From Terrabacter sp. MAHUQ-38 (lineage in GTDB: Bacteria; Actinomycetota; Actinomycetes; Actinomycetales; Dermatophilaceae): a stretch of 64,000 nt of DNA. The notes under the pieces are model-generated. The model did no database searches. It worked only from the letters and a program-made list of their open reading frames with translations, and was not told the DNA's origin. Position numbers and translations under genes: made by a program. This document shows, one piece after another, positions 17,444 through 25,705 of this stretch. Location of the stretch: positions 124,001 through 188,000 of the forward strand of contig NZ_JACVCU010000001.1 in the NCBI RefSeq assembly GCF_014518425.1, given 5' to 3'. The first letter of the stretch is position 1; every line of letters begins with the position of its first letter.

Positions 17444-18181
17444 TCAGCCGTCGTGACGGCGCCGCAGCGACCACATCTGCGGCGAGCGCTCGAGCTCGAC
17501 CGCGACGTCCCACGGCACACCGCCCGGCACGGTCTCGCGGCGGAAGCTCGCGACCGTCCGGCGGGCCAGCGCCGGGTCCTTGGCGACGCGAGCAGCGAGT
17601 GCCATGGCCTGTGCCTCCACGTCGCCGTCGTCGTATGCCGCCCAGGCCATACCCAGGGCGACCGCGCGCTCACCGTCGACCTCGTCGCCGAAGAGGCCGA
17701 GGGCGGCGGCGGCCTCACGGCCGGCGACGCGGTTGAGGAGGGTGAAGTGACCGCCGCCCGGATGGATGCCGATCTGCGCGAAACCGGGCAGCAGGCGCGC
17801 GGTGCGCGAGACGATGCGCAGGTCGGTCGCGAGGGCGAGGTTGAGCCCCGCGCCGACGGCGGCGCCTCGCACCGCGGCGACGGTCGGCAGGCCTATCGAG
17901 CCGATCGTCGTGAATGCGGCGTAGACGGTCTCGAGGTTGCGGTACGCCTCGTCCTCGACCGGGTCGCGGCCGGTGTCGGCGAGGACGCTGCGCACCGCGC
18001 CCGCGCAGAAGTGCGAGCCGCCGGTGACGACGACCGCGCCCACGGTGTCGTCGGCCTCAGCCGTGCGCACCGCCTCGGCCAGCTCCCGGGACATCTCTAC
18101 CGACAGCGCGTTGCGCCGCTCTGGCGCGTCGAGCGTGATGACGGCAACTCCGTCGGTGACGTCGTAACGGATCTCTGACAT
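17444..18181 (-). CDS. Enoyl-CoA hydratase/isomerase-family protein lacking both catalytic glutamates
   Basis: 245 residues of the crotonase fold: the oxyanion-hole motifs HFCAGA (~57-62) and RGAAVGAGLNLALATD (105-120) are present. Aligning to mitochondrial enoyl-CoA hydratase, the two catalytic glutamates correspond to Asn114 and Phe134 here, so ordinary water addition is doubtful. Other crotonase-fold reactions (thioester hydrolysis, isomerisation, decarboxylation) remain possible. The ATG at 18181 has AAGGAGA upstream. The gene follows two acyl-CoA dehydrogenase genes on the same strand after 91 nt, so it probably acts on their product or a related CoA ester. Confidence 0.87.
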   Translation of the reverse strand: MSEIRYDVTDGVAVITLDAPERRNALSVEMSRELAEAVRTAEADDTVGAVVVTGGSHFCAGAVRSVLADTGRDPVEDEAYRNLETVYAAFTTIGSIGLPTVAAVRGAAVGAGLNLALATDLRIVSRTARLLPGFAQIGIHPGGGHFTLLNRVAGREAAAALGLFGDEVDGERAVALGMAWAAYDDGDVEAQAMALAARVAKDPALARRTVASFRRETVPGGVPWDVAVELERSPQMWSLRRRHDG

Positions 18182-18272
18182 ACGCGAATCTCCTTGCACG
18201 AGTGAGGTTCCGGGCAGCGGCCCAGGCCCGGGCCACGAGCACGCCCGACCGGTCGGGGCGGGGTGGGCAGGG

Positions 18273-19349
18273 TCAGTGGGGCCGACGTGGTGCAGCGCGA
18301 CCGGTGGTCACGAGGCTCCAGAGGCGGTCGTGCCCCGCGGAGGCTGCGAGCGCGGTCAAGGTCTCGTCCCACTCGTGGAGGGAGCCGTACTCGCTGCGCC
18401 GCGCGAGGATCGGCTTGGTCAGGGTGTGCAGCTCGTGCTCGAGCGTCGTGCCGATCGCGCCGAGCACCTGGTGGGCATTGCGCACGACGACCGACGCCGA
18501 GTGGCCGGCGCACGACTTCGCGACGGCGACGGCGAAGAGCATCCCGGGGTCGCGCCAGTCGGAGGCCGCTGCGCGGGCGACGGCCGTGTCGGTCGCGGCC
18601 CGGGCCAGGGCCGTCTCGGCGGCGACGTCGGCGACGAGGTTCTGGACCGCCTGGAACCGACCGATCGGACGACCGAACTGGGTCCGCTCGCGGGCGTGGT
18701 CCACGGTGACCTCGACGATGCGCTCCATGGCCCCGACGACCTGGGCGCACCGGGCCAGGGCTCCGCGCAGGTGGAACTGCTCGCCGATCTCGTGCGCGAC
18801 GACGACACCCGCCTCGAGGTCGCCGAGGTCGAACTCGACGGTGTCACTGGGCTCGCCGGCGAGGTTGCGGCGCTCCTCGATGCCGACGCGGTCGACGGGC
18901 ACGTCGACGACGCGCCAGTCGTCGCGGTCCTCCCAGAGGGCGACGATGCTGCTCGCGTCGCGGGCCCACGTGACATTGAGCGCGACGCCGGAGGGGTCGG
19001 GGCGGCACACCGTGCGCAACCCGCCGTCGTTGGCGAGCCCCGCCGCCTCGAGGAGCCAGCCGCCGAGCACGTCGTGCTCCGCGAGCGGCACCGGAGCCGC
19101 GGCGCCCGCAGCGATGCCGAGCAGCGCGGCGGCCTCGAGCCAGCCGCCCCCGCTGCCACCGGCCGCCTCGCTGCCGGTGAGGCGGGTCAGGCCAAGGCCG
19201 TCGAGCCGACGCCACAGGTCGCCGTCGAGGTCGACGACCTCGGTCGGTGCGACGCGCGCGGAGCGGTAGTCGTCGAAGAGCTCGGTGAGCATGCCGACGA
19301 GGTCGGGGTCGGGCCGGGTCGGTACGGCGAGGTCGCGCAGGTCGGTCAT
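18273..19349 (-). CDS. Acyl-CoA dehydrogenase, second subunit-like partner
   Basis: 358 residues of the acyl-CoA dehydrogenase fold. It is divergent in the N-terminal and middle domains, but the C-terminal helical domain is recognisable (VDHARERTQFGRPIGRFQAVQNLVADV and NAHQVLGAIGTTLEHELH). The ATG overlaps the stop of the upstream acyl-CoA dehydrogenase by 1 nt. Adjacent pairs of one canonical and one divergent subunit form alpha2beta2 heterotetramers in mycobacterial steroid and side-chain catabolism; the same arrangement is likely here. Substrate unknown. Confidence 0.87.
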   Translation of the reverse strand: MTDLRDLAVPTRPDPDLVGMLTELFDDYRSARVAPTEVVDLDGDLWRRLDGLGLTRLTGSEAAGGSGGGWLEAAALLGIAAGAAAPVPLAEHDVLGGWLLEAAGLANDGGLRTVCRPDPSGVALNVTWARDASSIVALWEDRDDWRVVDVPVDRVGIEERRNLAGEPSDTVEFDLGDLEAGVVVAHEIGEQFHLRGALARCAQVVGAMERIVEVTVDHARERTQFGRPIGRFQAVQNLVADVAAETALARAATDTAVARAAASDWRDPGMLFAVAVAKSCAGHSASVVVRNAHQVLGAIGTTLEHELHTLTKPILARRSEYGSLHEWDETLTALAASAGHDRLWSLVTTGRAAPRRPH

Positions 19350-20497
19350 CAGCGCATCCCCAGCCCGCGGGCGATGACCCCGCGCAGGATCTCGTTCGTG
19401 CCGCCGCGCAGGGTGAACCCCGGGCGTTGCAGGATCGCGGCGTGCAGCAGTGTGTCGAGCTCCTCGTCGAGCGCCCATCCGCTCGCGGTCAGGGTGTCGA
19501 CGTAGTCGGCGATCTCGCCCTCCTCGGTCGTGCCGAGCAGCTTGACGACAGCGGCCGCCGTGTCGGCGTTCTCGTGGGCCTCGAGCGCCGTCGACACAGC
19601 GAAGGACATCTGGTGCAGACCCGCCACCCGGGCGACGTGGCGCCCGAGTCCGACGTCGGTGGGGAGCCGGCCGTCGTCCATGGCCTGGGCTGCGGTCGCC
19701 AGCAGCGGGAAGGTCGAGAGCACGCGCTCCGGTCCGCTGCGCTCGAAGCCGAGCTCGGACGTGACCTGCGACCAGCCGCTGCCGAGCTCGCCGAGCACCC
19801 GGTCGTCGGGGACGAACACGCCGTCGAGGTGCACCTCGTTGAAGTGGTGGTCGCCGGCCATCGAGATGATCGGGCGGATCGTGACGCCCGGAGCCCGAAG
19901 GTCGACGATGAACTGGCTCAGGCCGTCGTGCCGGTGGGCCGCGTCGGGCGGGGCGGACCGGGCGAGCGCGAAGAAGGCGTCGGCCTCGTGCGCCCCGGAG
20001 GTCCACACCTTCGTGCCCGTGAGGCGCCAGCCGCCCTCGACCTGCTCGGCCCGGGTGCGCACGCTCGCGAGGTCGGAGCCGGAGTCCGGCTCGCTCATGC
20101 CGATGCCGAAGGTGAGCTCGCCGCGGCTGATGCCGGGCAGGAAGGCGTGCTTCTGCTCCTCGGTGCCGTACCTCAGCAGGGACGGCCCGATCTGGCGCTC
20201 GGCCACCCAGTGCGCTGCGACCGGGGCCCCGACGACGAGGAGCTCCTCGGTGACGACGAAGCGCTCGAGGTAGGTACGTCCCTGGCCGCCGTACTCGGTG
20301 GGGATGACCATGCCCAGCCAGCCGCGTCGTCCCAGCTCCCGGGTGAAGTCACGGTCCCACCGGGTCAGCCAGGTGTCGACGTGCGGCACGAAGGCGCCGG
20401 CGGCGATCTGCTCGGCGAGGAAGGCCCGGACCTCGAGGCGCAGCTCGGTGAGGACGGGCCCCTCGGTGGCGACCGAGGGCACCATGCTGCGGGTCAT
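19349..20497 (-). CDS. Acyl-CoA dehydrogenase, first gene of the paired operon
   Basis: 382 residues. N-terminal helical domain, then the FAD-contacting middle domain (LTFGIGMSEPDSGSDLASVRTRA and GTKVWTSGAHEADAFFALAR), then a C-terminal helical domain ending GGTNEILRGVIARGLGMR, the usual family C-terminus. It should desaturate an acyl-CoA and pass electrons to ETF, likely as a complex with the next gene's product. GAGGAG lies 7 nt before the ATG. First gene of an operon with the second dehydrogenase and the hydratase-like protein. Confidence 0.92.
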   Translation of the reverse strand: MTRSMVPSVATEGPVLTELRLEVRAFLAEQIAAGAFVPHVDTWLTRWDRDFTRELGRRGWLGMVIPTEYGGQGRTYLERFVVTEELLVVGAPVAAHWVAERQIGPSLLRYGTEEQKHAFLPGISRGELTFGIGMSEPDSGSDLASVRTRAEQVEGGWRLTGTKVWTSGAHEADAFFALARSAPPDAAHRHDGLSQFIVDLRAPGVTIRPIISMAGDHHFNEVHLDGVFVPDDRVLGELGSGWSQVTSELGFERSGPERVLSTFPLLATAAQAMDDGRLPTDVGLGRHVARVAGLHQMSFAVSTALEAHENADTAAAVVKLLGTTEEGEIADYVDTLTASGWALDEELDTLLHAAILQRPGFTLRGGTNEILRGVIARGLGMR

Positions 20498-20618
20498 TCC
20501 GACTCCTCACGTCGTACGACGGCTGCGCCACAGGGTGCCACGTCCGGAGGCGCGGATCGAGGCACCCCGTGGTCGGGACGCATGTGCCGGCCCACGCATG
20601 ATCATGCCGGTCCGCCCG

Positions 20619-20645
20619 CTCAGGGCAGCGGAGCGCTGCCCTGAG
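20619..20645 (-). terminator. Terminator hairpin after the YhgE-like gene
   Basis: 12-bp perfect stem (20619-20630 and 20634-20645) with a 3-nt loop, beginning 9 nt after the stop of the minus-strand membrane protein gene. Confidence 0.7.
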
Positions 20646-20653
20646 GTCTCGCG

Positions 20654-21724
20654 TCAGCCAGTCTCGACGACTCGGGCGGCGCCGGCGTCCCGCTCTGTCG
20701 GCTCGGTCCGCACGGCCCGGGCCGCGCCGACGGCGACGAGGACGAGGCCGAGCCCGACCCAGGCAACGAGCACGAGCGCCGACCTGGTCGCGCCCACGCC
20801 GCCGAAGTAGAAGTCGCTGCGCAGCACCTGCCCGGCGGCTCCGGGCGGGAGAAGCTGTCCGACGACGCTCCATCCGGCCGGCACGAACTCCGGCGCGGTC
20901 TGGATGCCGGACAGCGGGTTGCCGAGGAGCAGGAACGTCGAGGCCCCGAGGCCCAGCCCGGGCCAGCCGGCCAGCGCGGCGAGGCCGAGCAGGGTCGTCG
21001 ACATCGCCGCCAGGGCGAGCGAGAGGCCCGCGGCCGGCAGCAGGAAGCTGTCGACGACGCCGAACCACAGGAGCAGTCCGGCCAGGGTCACTCCCAGCGT
21101 GACGGCCGAGGAGAGCACGCCGAGCAGCCGGCGCCACGGACCGCGAACGACCCGGCGCATGGCGGCCACCGGTGCGATCGAGCCGATGAGCAGTGGCAGC
21201 ACGGCGGTTGCGAGGCCGGCGCCACGCGGGTCGCCGACCGGAGGTGCGACGACGTCGGTGACCGGGACGGCGCGGCCCTGCTCCGCACCCAGCCCGGCGG
21301 CGAGCGAGGAGAGGACCTGTGCGACGGCAGGGCTCCCGCCGGACGCCGTCAGGACCTTGGGCCCGCCGGCGCTCACCGCGATCCCGCCGTAGACGTCGCG
21401 GTCCTTGATGGCCTGCACCAGGGCCGCCTCGTCGGTATATGCGCTCGTCGTGAAGGCTCCGGGCGCCTTCGCAGAGAGCGCGCCCGTGACCTGGGCGACG
21501 ACCGTGGCCGGTCCGGCCACGCCGAGCGGCACGTCGCGTGGCGCGCTGTGGATCGCGGGAAGGACGAACGCGGTGAGCACCAGCCCGACGAAGACGGCGA
21601 GGACGGCGAGCACGCCGAGGGGCGCACCGGGGACGTGGGCCTCGACACTGCCGCCTCGCCGTGCCTGGTGGTCCGGGCGGGGGCCTTCTGCGCCTGGGGC
21701 TGGGTGGACGGTTCGGAGGGACAT
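20654..21724 (-). CDS. YhgE/ABC-2-like membrane protein controlled by adjacent TetR
   Basis: 356 residues. A basic N-terminus, one helix (LGVLAVLAVFVGLVLTAFVLPAIH), a ~110-residue external domain with the QAIKDRDVYGGIAV segment, then five C-terminal helices. This layout matches the YhgE/Pip and ABC-2-type membrane proteins of Gram-positive bacteria, whose roles include export or envelope stress; no ATPase is adjacent. AAAGGAG precedes the ATG at 21724. The gene is divergent from a TetR regulator, with two operator-like palindromes between them. Confidence 0.82.
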   Translation of the reverse strand: MSLRTVHPAPGAEGPRPDHQARRGGSVEAHVPGAPLGVLAVLAVFVGLVLTAFVLPAIHSAPRDVPLGVAGPATVVAQVTGALSAKAPGAFTTSAYTDEAALVQAIKDRDVYGGIAVSAGGPKVLTASGGSPAVAQVLSSLAAGLGAEQGRAVPVTDVVAPPVGDPRGAGLATAVLPLLIGSIAPVAAMRRVVRGPWRRLLGVLSSAVTLGVTLAGLLLWFGVVDSFLLPAAGLSLALAAMSTTLLGLAALAGWPGLGLGASTFLLLGNPLSGIQTAPEFVPAGWSVVGQLLPPGAAGQVLRSDFYFGGVGATRSALVLVAWVGLGLVLVAVGAARAVRTEPTERDAGAARVVETG

Positions 21725-21733
21725 GAGAACTCC

Positions 21734-21751
21734 TTTCAACGCGTGTTGAAA
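21734..21751. promoter_or_regulatory. TetR operator 1
   Basis: TTTCAAC-N4-GTTGAAA, a perfect 7-bp inverted repeat, located over the predicted start site of the YhgE-like gene. Confidence 0.65.
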
Positions 21752-21753
21752 CA

Positions 21754-21782
21754 ACGGTAGCTCTGCGTCCGCTCGATTTCAA
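21754..21782 (-). promoter_or_regulatory. Promoter of the YhgE-like gene
   Basis: On the minus strand, TTGAAA (21777-21782) and TACCGT (21754-21759) are separated by exactly 17 bp. The -35 lies in operator 2 and the start region in operator 1, so bound repressor would block both. Confidence 0.6.
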
Positions 21783-21794
21783 CACCTGTTGAGA
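21777..21794. promoter_or_regulatory. TetR operator 2
   Basis: TTTCAAC-N4-GTTGAGA, the same sequence as operator 1 with one arm mismatch, centred 43 bp away (about four helical turns). It overlaps the -35 elements of both divergent promoters. Confidence 0.6.
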
Positions 21795-21800
21795 AGAAGC

Positions 21801-21806
21801 TAGGAT
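21801..21806 (+). promoter_or_regulatory. -10 element TAGGAT of leaderless tetR mRNA
   Basis: TAGGAT is 6 nt before the ATG at 21813; a TTCAAC 17 bp upstream within operator 2 is the likely -35. Confidence 0.5.
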
Positions 21807-21812
21807 GCCCGC

Positions 21813-22451
21813 ATGCCCCCTCGCCACCCATCGAGCCCCAGCGCCGGTCGGGCGGGCCGCACCGGCCGTGCCGGCCGCTCCGGCCCCCGCACCGACCGTT
21901 CGGACGTACGCAGCGACATCCTCGCCGCGGCCCGCACCCTCTTCGCCGCCCAGGGGTTCCGGGGCACGACGCTGCGCGCGGTGGCCGACGCCGCCGGGGT
22001 CGACGTGGCGCTCGTGCCCTACTACTTCGGCAACAAGGACGGCCTGTTCGCAGCGACGCTCGAGCTGCCCGTGGACCCGAGGGCCACGCTCGACGAGGTC
22101 TTCGCGGCTGGGCTCGATGGCATCGGTGAGCGGATCGTGCGCACGATGGCGGGGCTCCTCGAGGACGAGCAGACCGGCCCGGCGCTCATCGCCATCATGC
22201 GGTCAGCGGTGGCGCAGGACTCGGGCAACGAGGTGGTACGCGACTTCGTCCTCAACGTCATCCTCGAGGGCTACGCCCGGCACCTCGACGTCCCGGACGC
22301 GAACCGCCGGGCGGCCCTCGCCGCCACGCAGCTCGTCGGGCTCGCCCTCGGACGACACGTCCTGCGCATCCCCCCGCTCGTGGAGATGACCGTCGACGAC
22401 CTCGTCGAGCAGGTGGGCCCGACGCTCCAGCGTTACCTCGCCGGGGACTGA
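21813..22451 (+). CDS. TetR-family repressor
   Basis: 212 residues. An Arg/Gly/Ser-rich N-terminal extension of ~30 residues precedes the TetR helix-turn-helix (ILAAARTLFAAQGFRGTTLRAVADAAGVDVALVPYYFGNKDGLF). The C-terminal ligand domain resembles that of small actinobacterial TetR proteins (ALAATQLVGLALGRHVLRIPPL). It is divergent from a YhgE-like membrane protein and flanks two identical palindromes, so it should repress both genes until an unknown ligand binds. Confidence 0.9.
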   Translation: MPPRHPSSPSAGRAGRTGRAGRSGPRTDRSDVRSDILAAARTLFAAQGFRGTTLRAVADAAGVDVALVPYYFGNKDGLFAATLELPVDPRATLDEVFAAGLDGIGERIVRTMAGLLEDEQTGPALIAIMRSAVAQDSGNEVVRDFVLNVILEGYARHLDVPDANRRAALAATQLVGLALGRHVLRIPPLVEMTVDDLVEQVGPTLQRYLAGD

Positions 22452-22560
22452 GGGCCACCAACCCGCCTTCGGCGCGGACGATCCTGACGGCATTCGTGCG
22501 CGGGGTGGGGATCACCAGGTCCGCGCCGTCGCGCGAGTACGACACACCCCCTACCATGTA

Positions 22561-22592
22561 TTAGGAGCCACACAACCGCGAGTTAGGGGCAT
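22561..22592 (+). promoter_or_regulatory. Direct TTAGG repeats in the leader of the DtxR-type gene
   Basis: TTAGGAGCCA (22561-22570) and TTAGGGGCAT (22583-22592) are repeated 22 bp apart. The second also supplies the ribosome binding site. TTAGG half-sites occur in DtxR/IdeR boxes, but no full palindrome is present, so an operator role is speculative. Confidence 0.3.
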
Positions 22593-22595
22593 CGA

Positions 22596-23318
22596 ATGTC
22601 GGGCGTTTCCACCGTCGACCTCCAGCAGGCGTTCAGCTGCTGCGGTCTGACACGCACCGACGCCGCCGAGGACACGCTCAAGGCCATGTGGGAGCTGGGG
22701 GGCGACGGCGTCGCCGTCGGCACGACCAGCCTGGCCAACGTCCTCGGCGTCACGCCGCCGACGACCTCAGCCATGGTCAAGCGTCTCGTCGACCACGGGC
22801 TGGTCGAGCGGGGTGACGACCGGACGCTGGCCCTCACCGAGCACGGCGCCGACCACGCCCGCCGCATCGTGAGGCGCCACCGGCTCCTCGAGACGTTCCT
22901 CGCCGAGGTCCTGCAGGTGCCGTGGGACGAGGTCTACGCCGAGGCGGAGCTGCTCGAGCATGCCGTCTCCGACACGCTCCTCGGTCGCATCGACACGTTC
23001 CTCGGGCACCCGCACCTCGACCCGCACGGCGACCCGATCCCCCAGGACGACAACGACAGTCTCGTCGCCGGCGACGTCGCCATCGCCGACGTGCAGGTCG
23101 GCACCCGCTTCCGGGTCGAGCGGCTGCACAACCGCAACGCCGAGGCGCTGCGTTACCTCGCCGAGCTCGGGCTGCGCCCCGGCGTGACCGTAGAGGTGCT
23201 CGAGCAGTCGCCGTTCGACGGCCCCCTGTGGGTGTCGGTCGACGGGGAGCGGGTCGCCCTGGGCGCACCGCTCGCCCACCTCGTCCATGGACAGTCCGTC
23301 GAGGAGGATGCGTCATGA
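22596..23318 (+). CDS. DtxR/MntR-type metal-dependent repressor with FeoA-like domain
   Basis: 240 residues in three parts: a winged helix-turn-helix (TTSLANVLGVTPPTTSAMVKRLVDHGLVER), a metal-binding dimerisation domain with the expected ligands in RRHRLLETFLAEVL and EAELLEHAVSD, and a C-terminal SH3-like FeoA domain (residues ~165-230). Such proteins repress iron or manganese transport genes when metal is bound. The gene overlaps the multicopper oxidase gene by 4 nt (ATGA) and leads a three-gene metal cassette. AGGGG lies about 8 nt before the ATG. Confidence 0.92.
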   Translation: MSGVSTVDLQQAFSCCGLTRTDAAEDTLKAMWELGGDGVAVGTTSLANVLGVTPPTTSAMVKRLVDHGLVERGDDRTLALTEHGADHARRIVRRHRLLETFLAEVLQVPWDEVYAEAELLEHAVSDTLLGRIDTFLGHPHLDPHGDPIPQDDNDSLVAGDVAIADVQVGTRFRVERLHNRNAEALRYLAELGLRPGVTVEVLEQSPFDGPLWVSVDGERVALGAPLAHLVHGQSVEEDAS

Positions 23319-24526
23319 CCGACGAGACGACGCCCAGCGACGCCACCAAGCGCACCGGCCCGACCGACCACACCGAGGCCCCCGGGCAGGCCACGTCCCC
23401 CGCGTCCGAACGGACGCGCGCCACCACGACGTCGCGCCGGCTCTTCATCGCCGGGACGGCAGGAGCGGCCGGTGTCGGCGCCCTGTTGACCCGCTCGGCC
23501 CTCGCCGACGCCGGTCCCGTCGAGGCGGCCCACACGACACACCAGGGCGCGACGCGAGCCGCCTGGATCTCGGGGCCATCCACCGGAGCGACCGATGCAC
23601 CGCCGGCCATCGGGGCGCACGCGCACGGCGGCGGCATCAACGGCGCCACCTTCCGCGAGGGCGCGACGGTCGACCACGCGGCCAACGGCTTCAACCCGAG
23701 CGAGACCCTCCGCGACTTCGACTGGGGCACGACCTCGACGCGACCCGACGGCCGGACCCTGCGCGAGTGGGAGGTCGTCGCCCGCGACCAGGAGATCGAG
23801 GTGGCTCCCGGCGTGACCTTCCCCGGGTGGACGTTCAACGGCCGGGTGCCCGGCCCCACGTTGCGCTGCCGGGAGGGCGACCGGCTTCGTATCCGCTTCG
23901 TCAACGCGTCGGCGCATCCGCACACGATGCACTTCCACGGCATCCACCCGGCGCAGATGGACGGCATCCCCATGGTCGGGCGCGGCACCATCGCCCCGGG
24001 TGAGGACTTCGTCTACGAGTTCGACGCCGAGCCCTTCGGGCTGCACCTCTACCACTGCCACGTCGGCCCGCTGGCCGAGCACATCGCGCGCGGGATGTAC
24101 GGCACGTTCATCATCGACCCCGCCCGGAGCCGGCCCAAGGCCGACGAGATGGTCATGGTCCAGCACGGGTGGAACACCACCTTCGACGGCCAGGGCAACC
24201 AGCTCTACGCCGTCAACGGCATCCCGTTCCACTACATGAACGAGCCCATCCGGGTGAAGCGTGGCGAGCTCGTGCGCATCTACCTCGTCAACGTCCTCGA
24301 GTACGACCCAATCAACAGCTTCCACGTCCACGGCAACTTCTTCGACTACTACCCGACCGGCACCCGCCTGGAACCCTCGGAGTACACCGACACGATCGTC
24401 CAGGGGCAGGGGCAGCGGGGCATCTGCGAGCTGCGCTTCCCGCACCCCGGCCGCTACATGTTCCACGCGCACAAGACGGAGTTCGCCGACCTCGGCTGGA
24501 TGGGCTTCTTCGAGGTGGTGGACTGA
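23315..24526 (+). CDS. Tat-exported two-domain multicopper oxidase (type 1 copper in domain 1)
   Basis: 403 residues. Ser40-Arg-Arg-Leu-Phe-Ile is a twin-arginine signal ahead of a hydrophobic stretch ending ALA. Domain 1 has HFHG (206-209), HCH (247-249), His256 and Met261; with His203 these give a type 1 copper site plus trinuclear ligands. Domain 2 has HVHG (337-340) and HAH (384-386) with no cysteine, so it lacks type 1 copper. This is the type C two-domain layout, related to nitrite reductases and laccases, and the trinuclear set looks complete. Likely substrates are metal ions or phenols outside the membrane, because a DtxR gene precedes it and a ZIP transporter follows (1-nt overlap). 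Confidence 0.9.
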   Translation: MTDETTPSDATKRTGPTDHTEAPGQATSPASERTRATTTSRRLFIAGTAGAAGVGALLTRSALADAGPVEAAHTTHQGATRAAWISGPSTGATDAPPAIGAHAHGGGINGATFREGATVDHAANGFNPSETLRDFDWGTTSTRPDGRTLREWEVVARDQEIEVAPGVTFPGWTFNGRVPGPTLRCREGDRLRIRFVNASAHPHTMHFHGIHPAQMDGIPMVGRGTIAPGEDFVYEFDAEPFGLHLYHCHVGPLAEHIARGMYGTFIIDPARSRPKADEMVMVQHGWNTTFDGQGNQLYAVNGIPFHYMNEPIRVKRGELVRIYLVNVLEYDPINSFHVHGNFFDYYPTGTRLEPSEYTDTIVQGQGQRGICELRFPHPGRYMFHAHKTEFADLGWMGFFEVVD

Positions 24527-25689
24527 TGTCAAGACCCGCCCTGGCCCCCCGCACCCACCGCGCCGCGCTCGCGGCCGTGGTCGTCGCGATCGTCGCCGTC
24601 GGGATCGCCGGCCTGGCCGCGCTCGCCGCGGTGCTGCTGCCCACGCGCACCGGCCCCCCGGTGGAGCAGCTCGTCGTCGAGCGGACGGTGCTCACCGCGG
24701 GCACCATCGAGCTGACGGTCCGCAACACGGGCCCCGACCCTGTCACCATCGCCCAGGCTGCCGTCAACGACTCGTTCGTGTCGTTCGCGGGTGGGCAGGC
24801 GCCGGTGGGTCGGCTCGCCACCACGACGCTGACGATCAGCTACCCGTGGCAGGAGGGCCTGCCGTATGCCGTGTCGCTGCTCACGTCGACCGGGGCCGTG
24901 ATCGAGCACGAGATCCCCGTCGCGGTCGCGACACCGGAGGCGACGCCCGCGTCGCTGGCGCGGATCGCGGCGCTGGGCGCGATGATCGGCATCGCCCCGG
25001 TCCTGCTCGGGATGAGCTGCCTGCCCCTGCTGCGCCGGGCGAGCGCCGCGACGTCGCGGGTCCTCATGGCCTTCACCGTGGGCCTGCTCGCGTTCCTAGC
25101 CGTCGACGCGACGCTCGAGGGCTTCGAGCTCGGCGCCGGGGCGGGTGGCGCCTTCGGTGGACCCGTCCTCTTCGTCCTGGGCGCCGTCGTCGCCCTGCTC
25201 GCGCTGGCCGTCCTGCAGCGGGTGCTGCCGAGCGGCTCCGGCGGCGGGCGGCTGGCCCTGCTCGTGGCGATCGGCATCGGGCTGCACAACCTCGGCGAGG
25301 GCCTCGCCGTCGGGTCCGCGCTCTCGGTCGGCGAGCTCGCCCTCGGGGCCTCGCTCGTCATCGGCTTCGCGCTGCACAACACGACCGAGGGCATCGCCGT
25401 CGTCGCGCCGCTGACCGGGCGGTCGATCGGGGTGACCACCTTCGTCGGCCTGGGCCTCATCGCCGGCGCTCCTGCCGCGGTCGGCACGGTGCTCGGCGCG
25501 ATGGTCTCGACGGTCCCCCAGGCGACGTTCCTCATCGGTCTCGGAGCCGGCGCCATCGTCCAGGTCGTCATCCTGCTCCTGCCCTCGCTTCGTGACCGGG
25601 CGCGCGGTGCGGTCGACGGGCCGGTCATCGGGGGCATCGCGGCGGGCGTCGTCGTCATGTACCTGACCAGCCTCCTCGTCACGGCCTGA
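24526..25689 (+). CDS. ZIP-family metal transporter with N-terminal extracytoplasmic domain
   Basis: 387 residues. After one N-terminal membrane helix (~residues 14-38), residues ~45-135 form a beta-rich, hydrophilic domain not found in ordinary ZIP proteins. The remaining ~250 residues carry about seven or eight helices with the two ZIP metal motifs, HNLGEG (254-259) and HNTTEG (284-289). Import of Mn, Fe or Zn into the cytoplasm is expected. The 1-nt overlap with the multicopper oxidase gene and the upstream DtxR gene suggest coordinated oxidation, sensing and uptake of one metal. Confidence 0.9.
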   Translation: MSRPALAPRTHRAALAAVVVAIVAVGIAGLAALAAVLLPTRTGPPVEQLVVERTVLTAGTIELTVRNTGPDPVTIAQAAVNDSFVSFAGGQAPVGRLATTTLTISYPWQEGLPYAVSLLTSTGAVIEHEIPVAVATPEATPASLARIAALGAMIGIAPVLLGMSCLPLLRRASAATSRVLMAFTVGLLAFLAVDATLEGFELGAGAGGAFGGPVLFVLGAVVALLALAVLQRVLPSGSGGGRLALLVAIGIGLHNLGEGLAVGSALSVGELALGASLVIGFALHNTTEGIAVVAPLTGRSIGVTTFVGLGLIAGAPAAVGTVLGAMVSTVPQATFLIGLGAGAIVQVVILLLPSLRDRARGAVDGPVIGGIAAGVVVMYLTSLLVTA

Positions 25690-25705
25690 CCGAGCTGGGC
25701 AGGCC

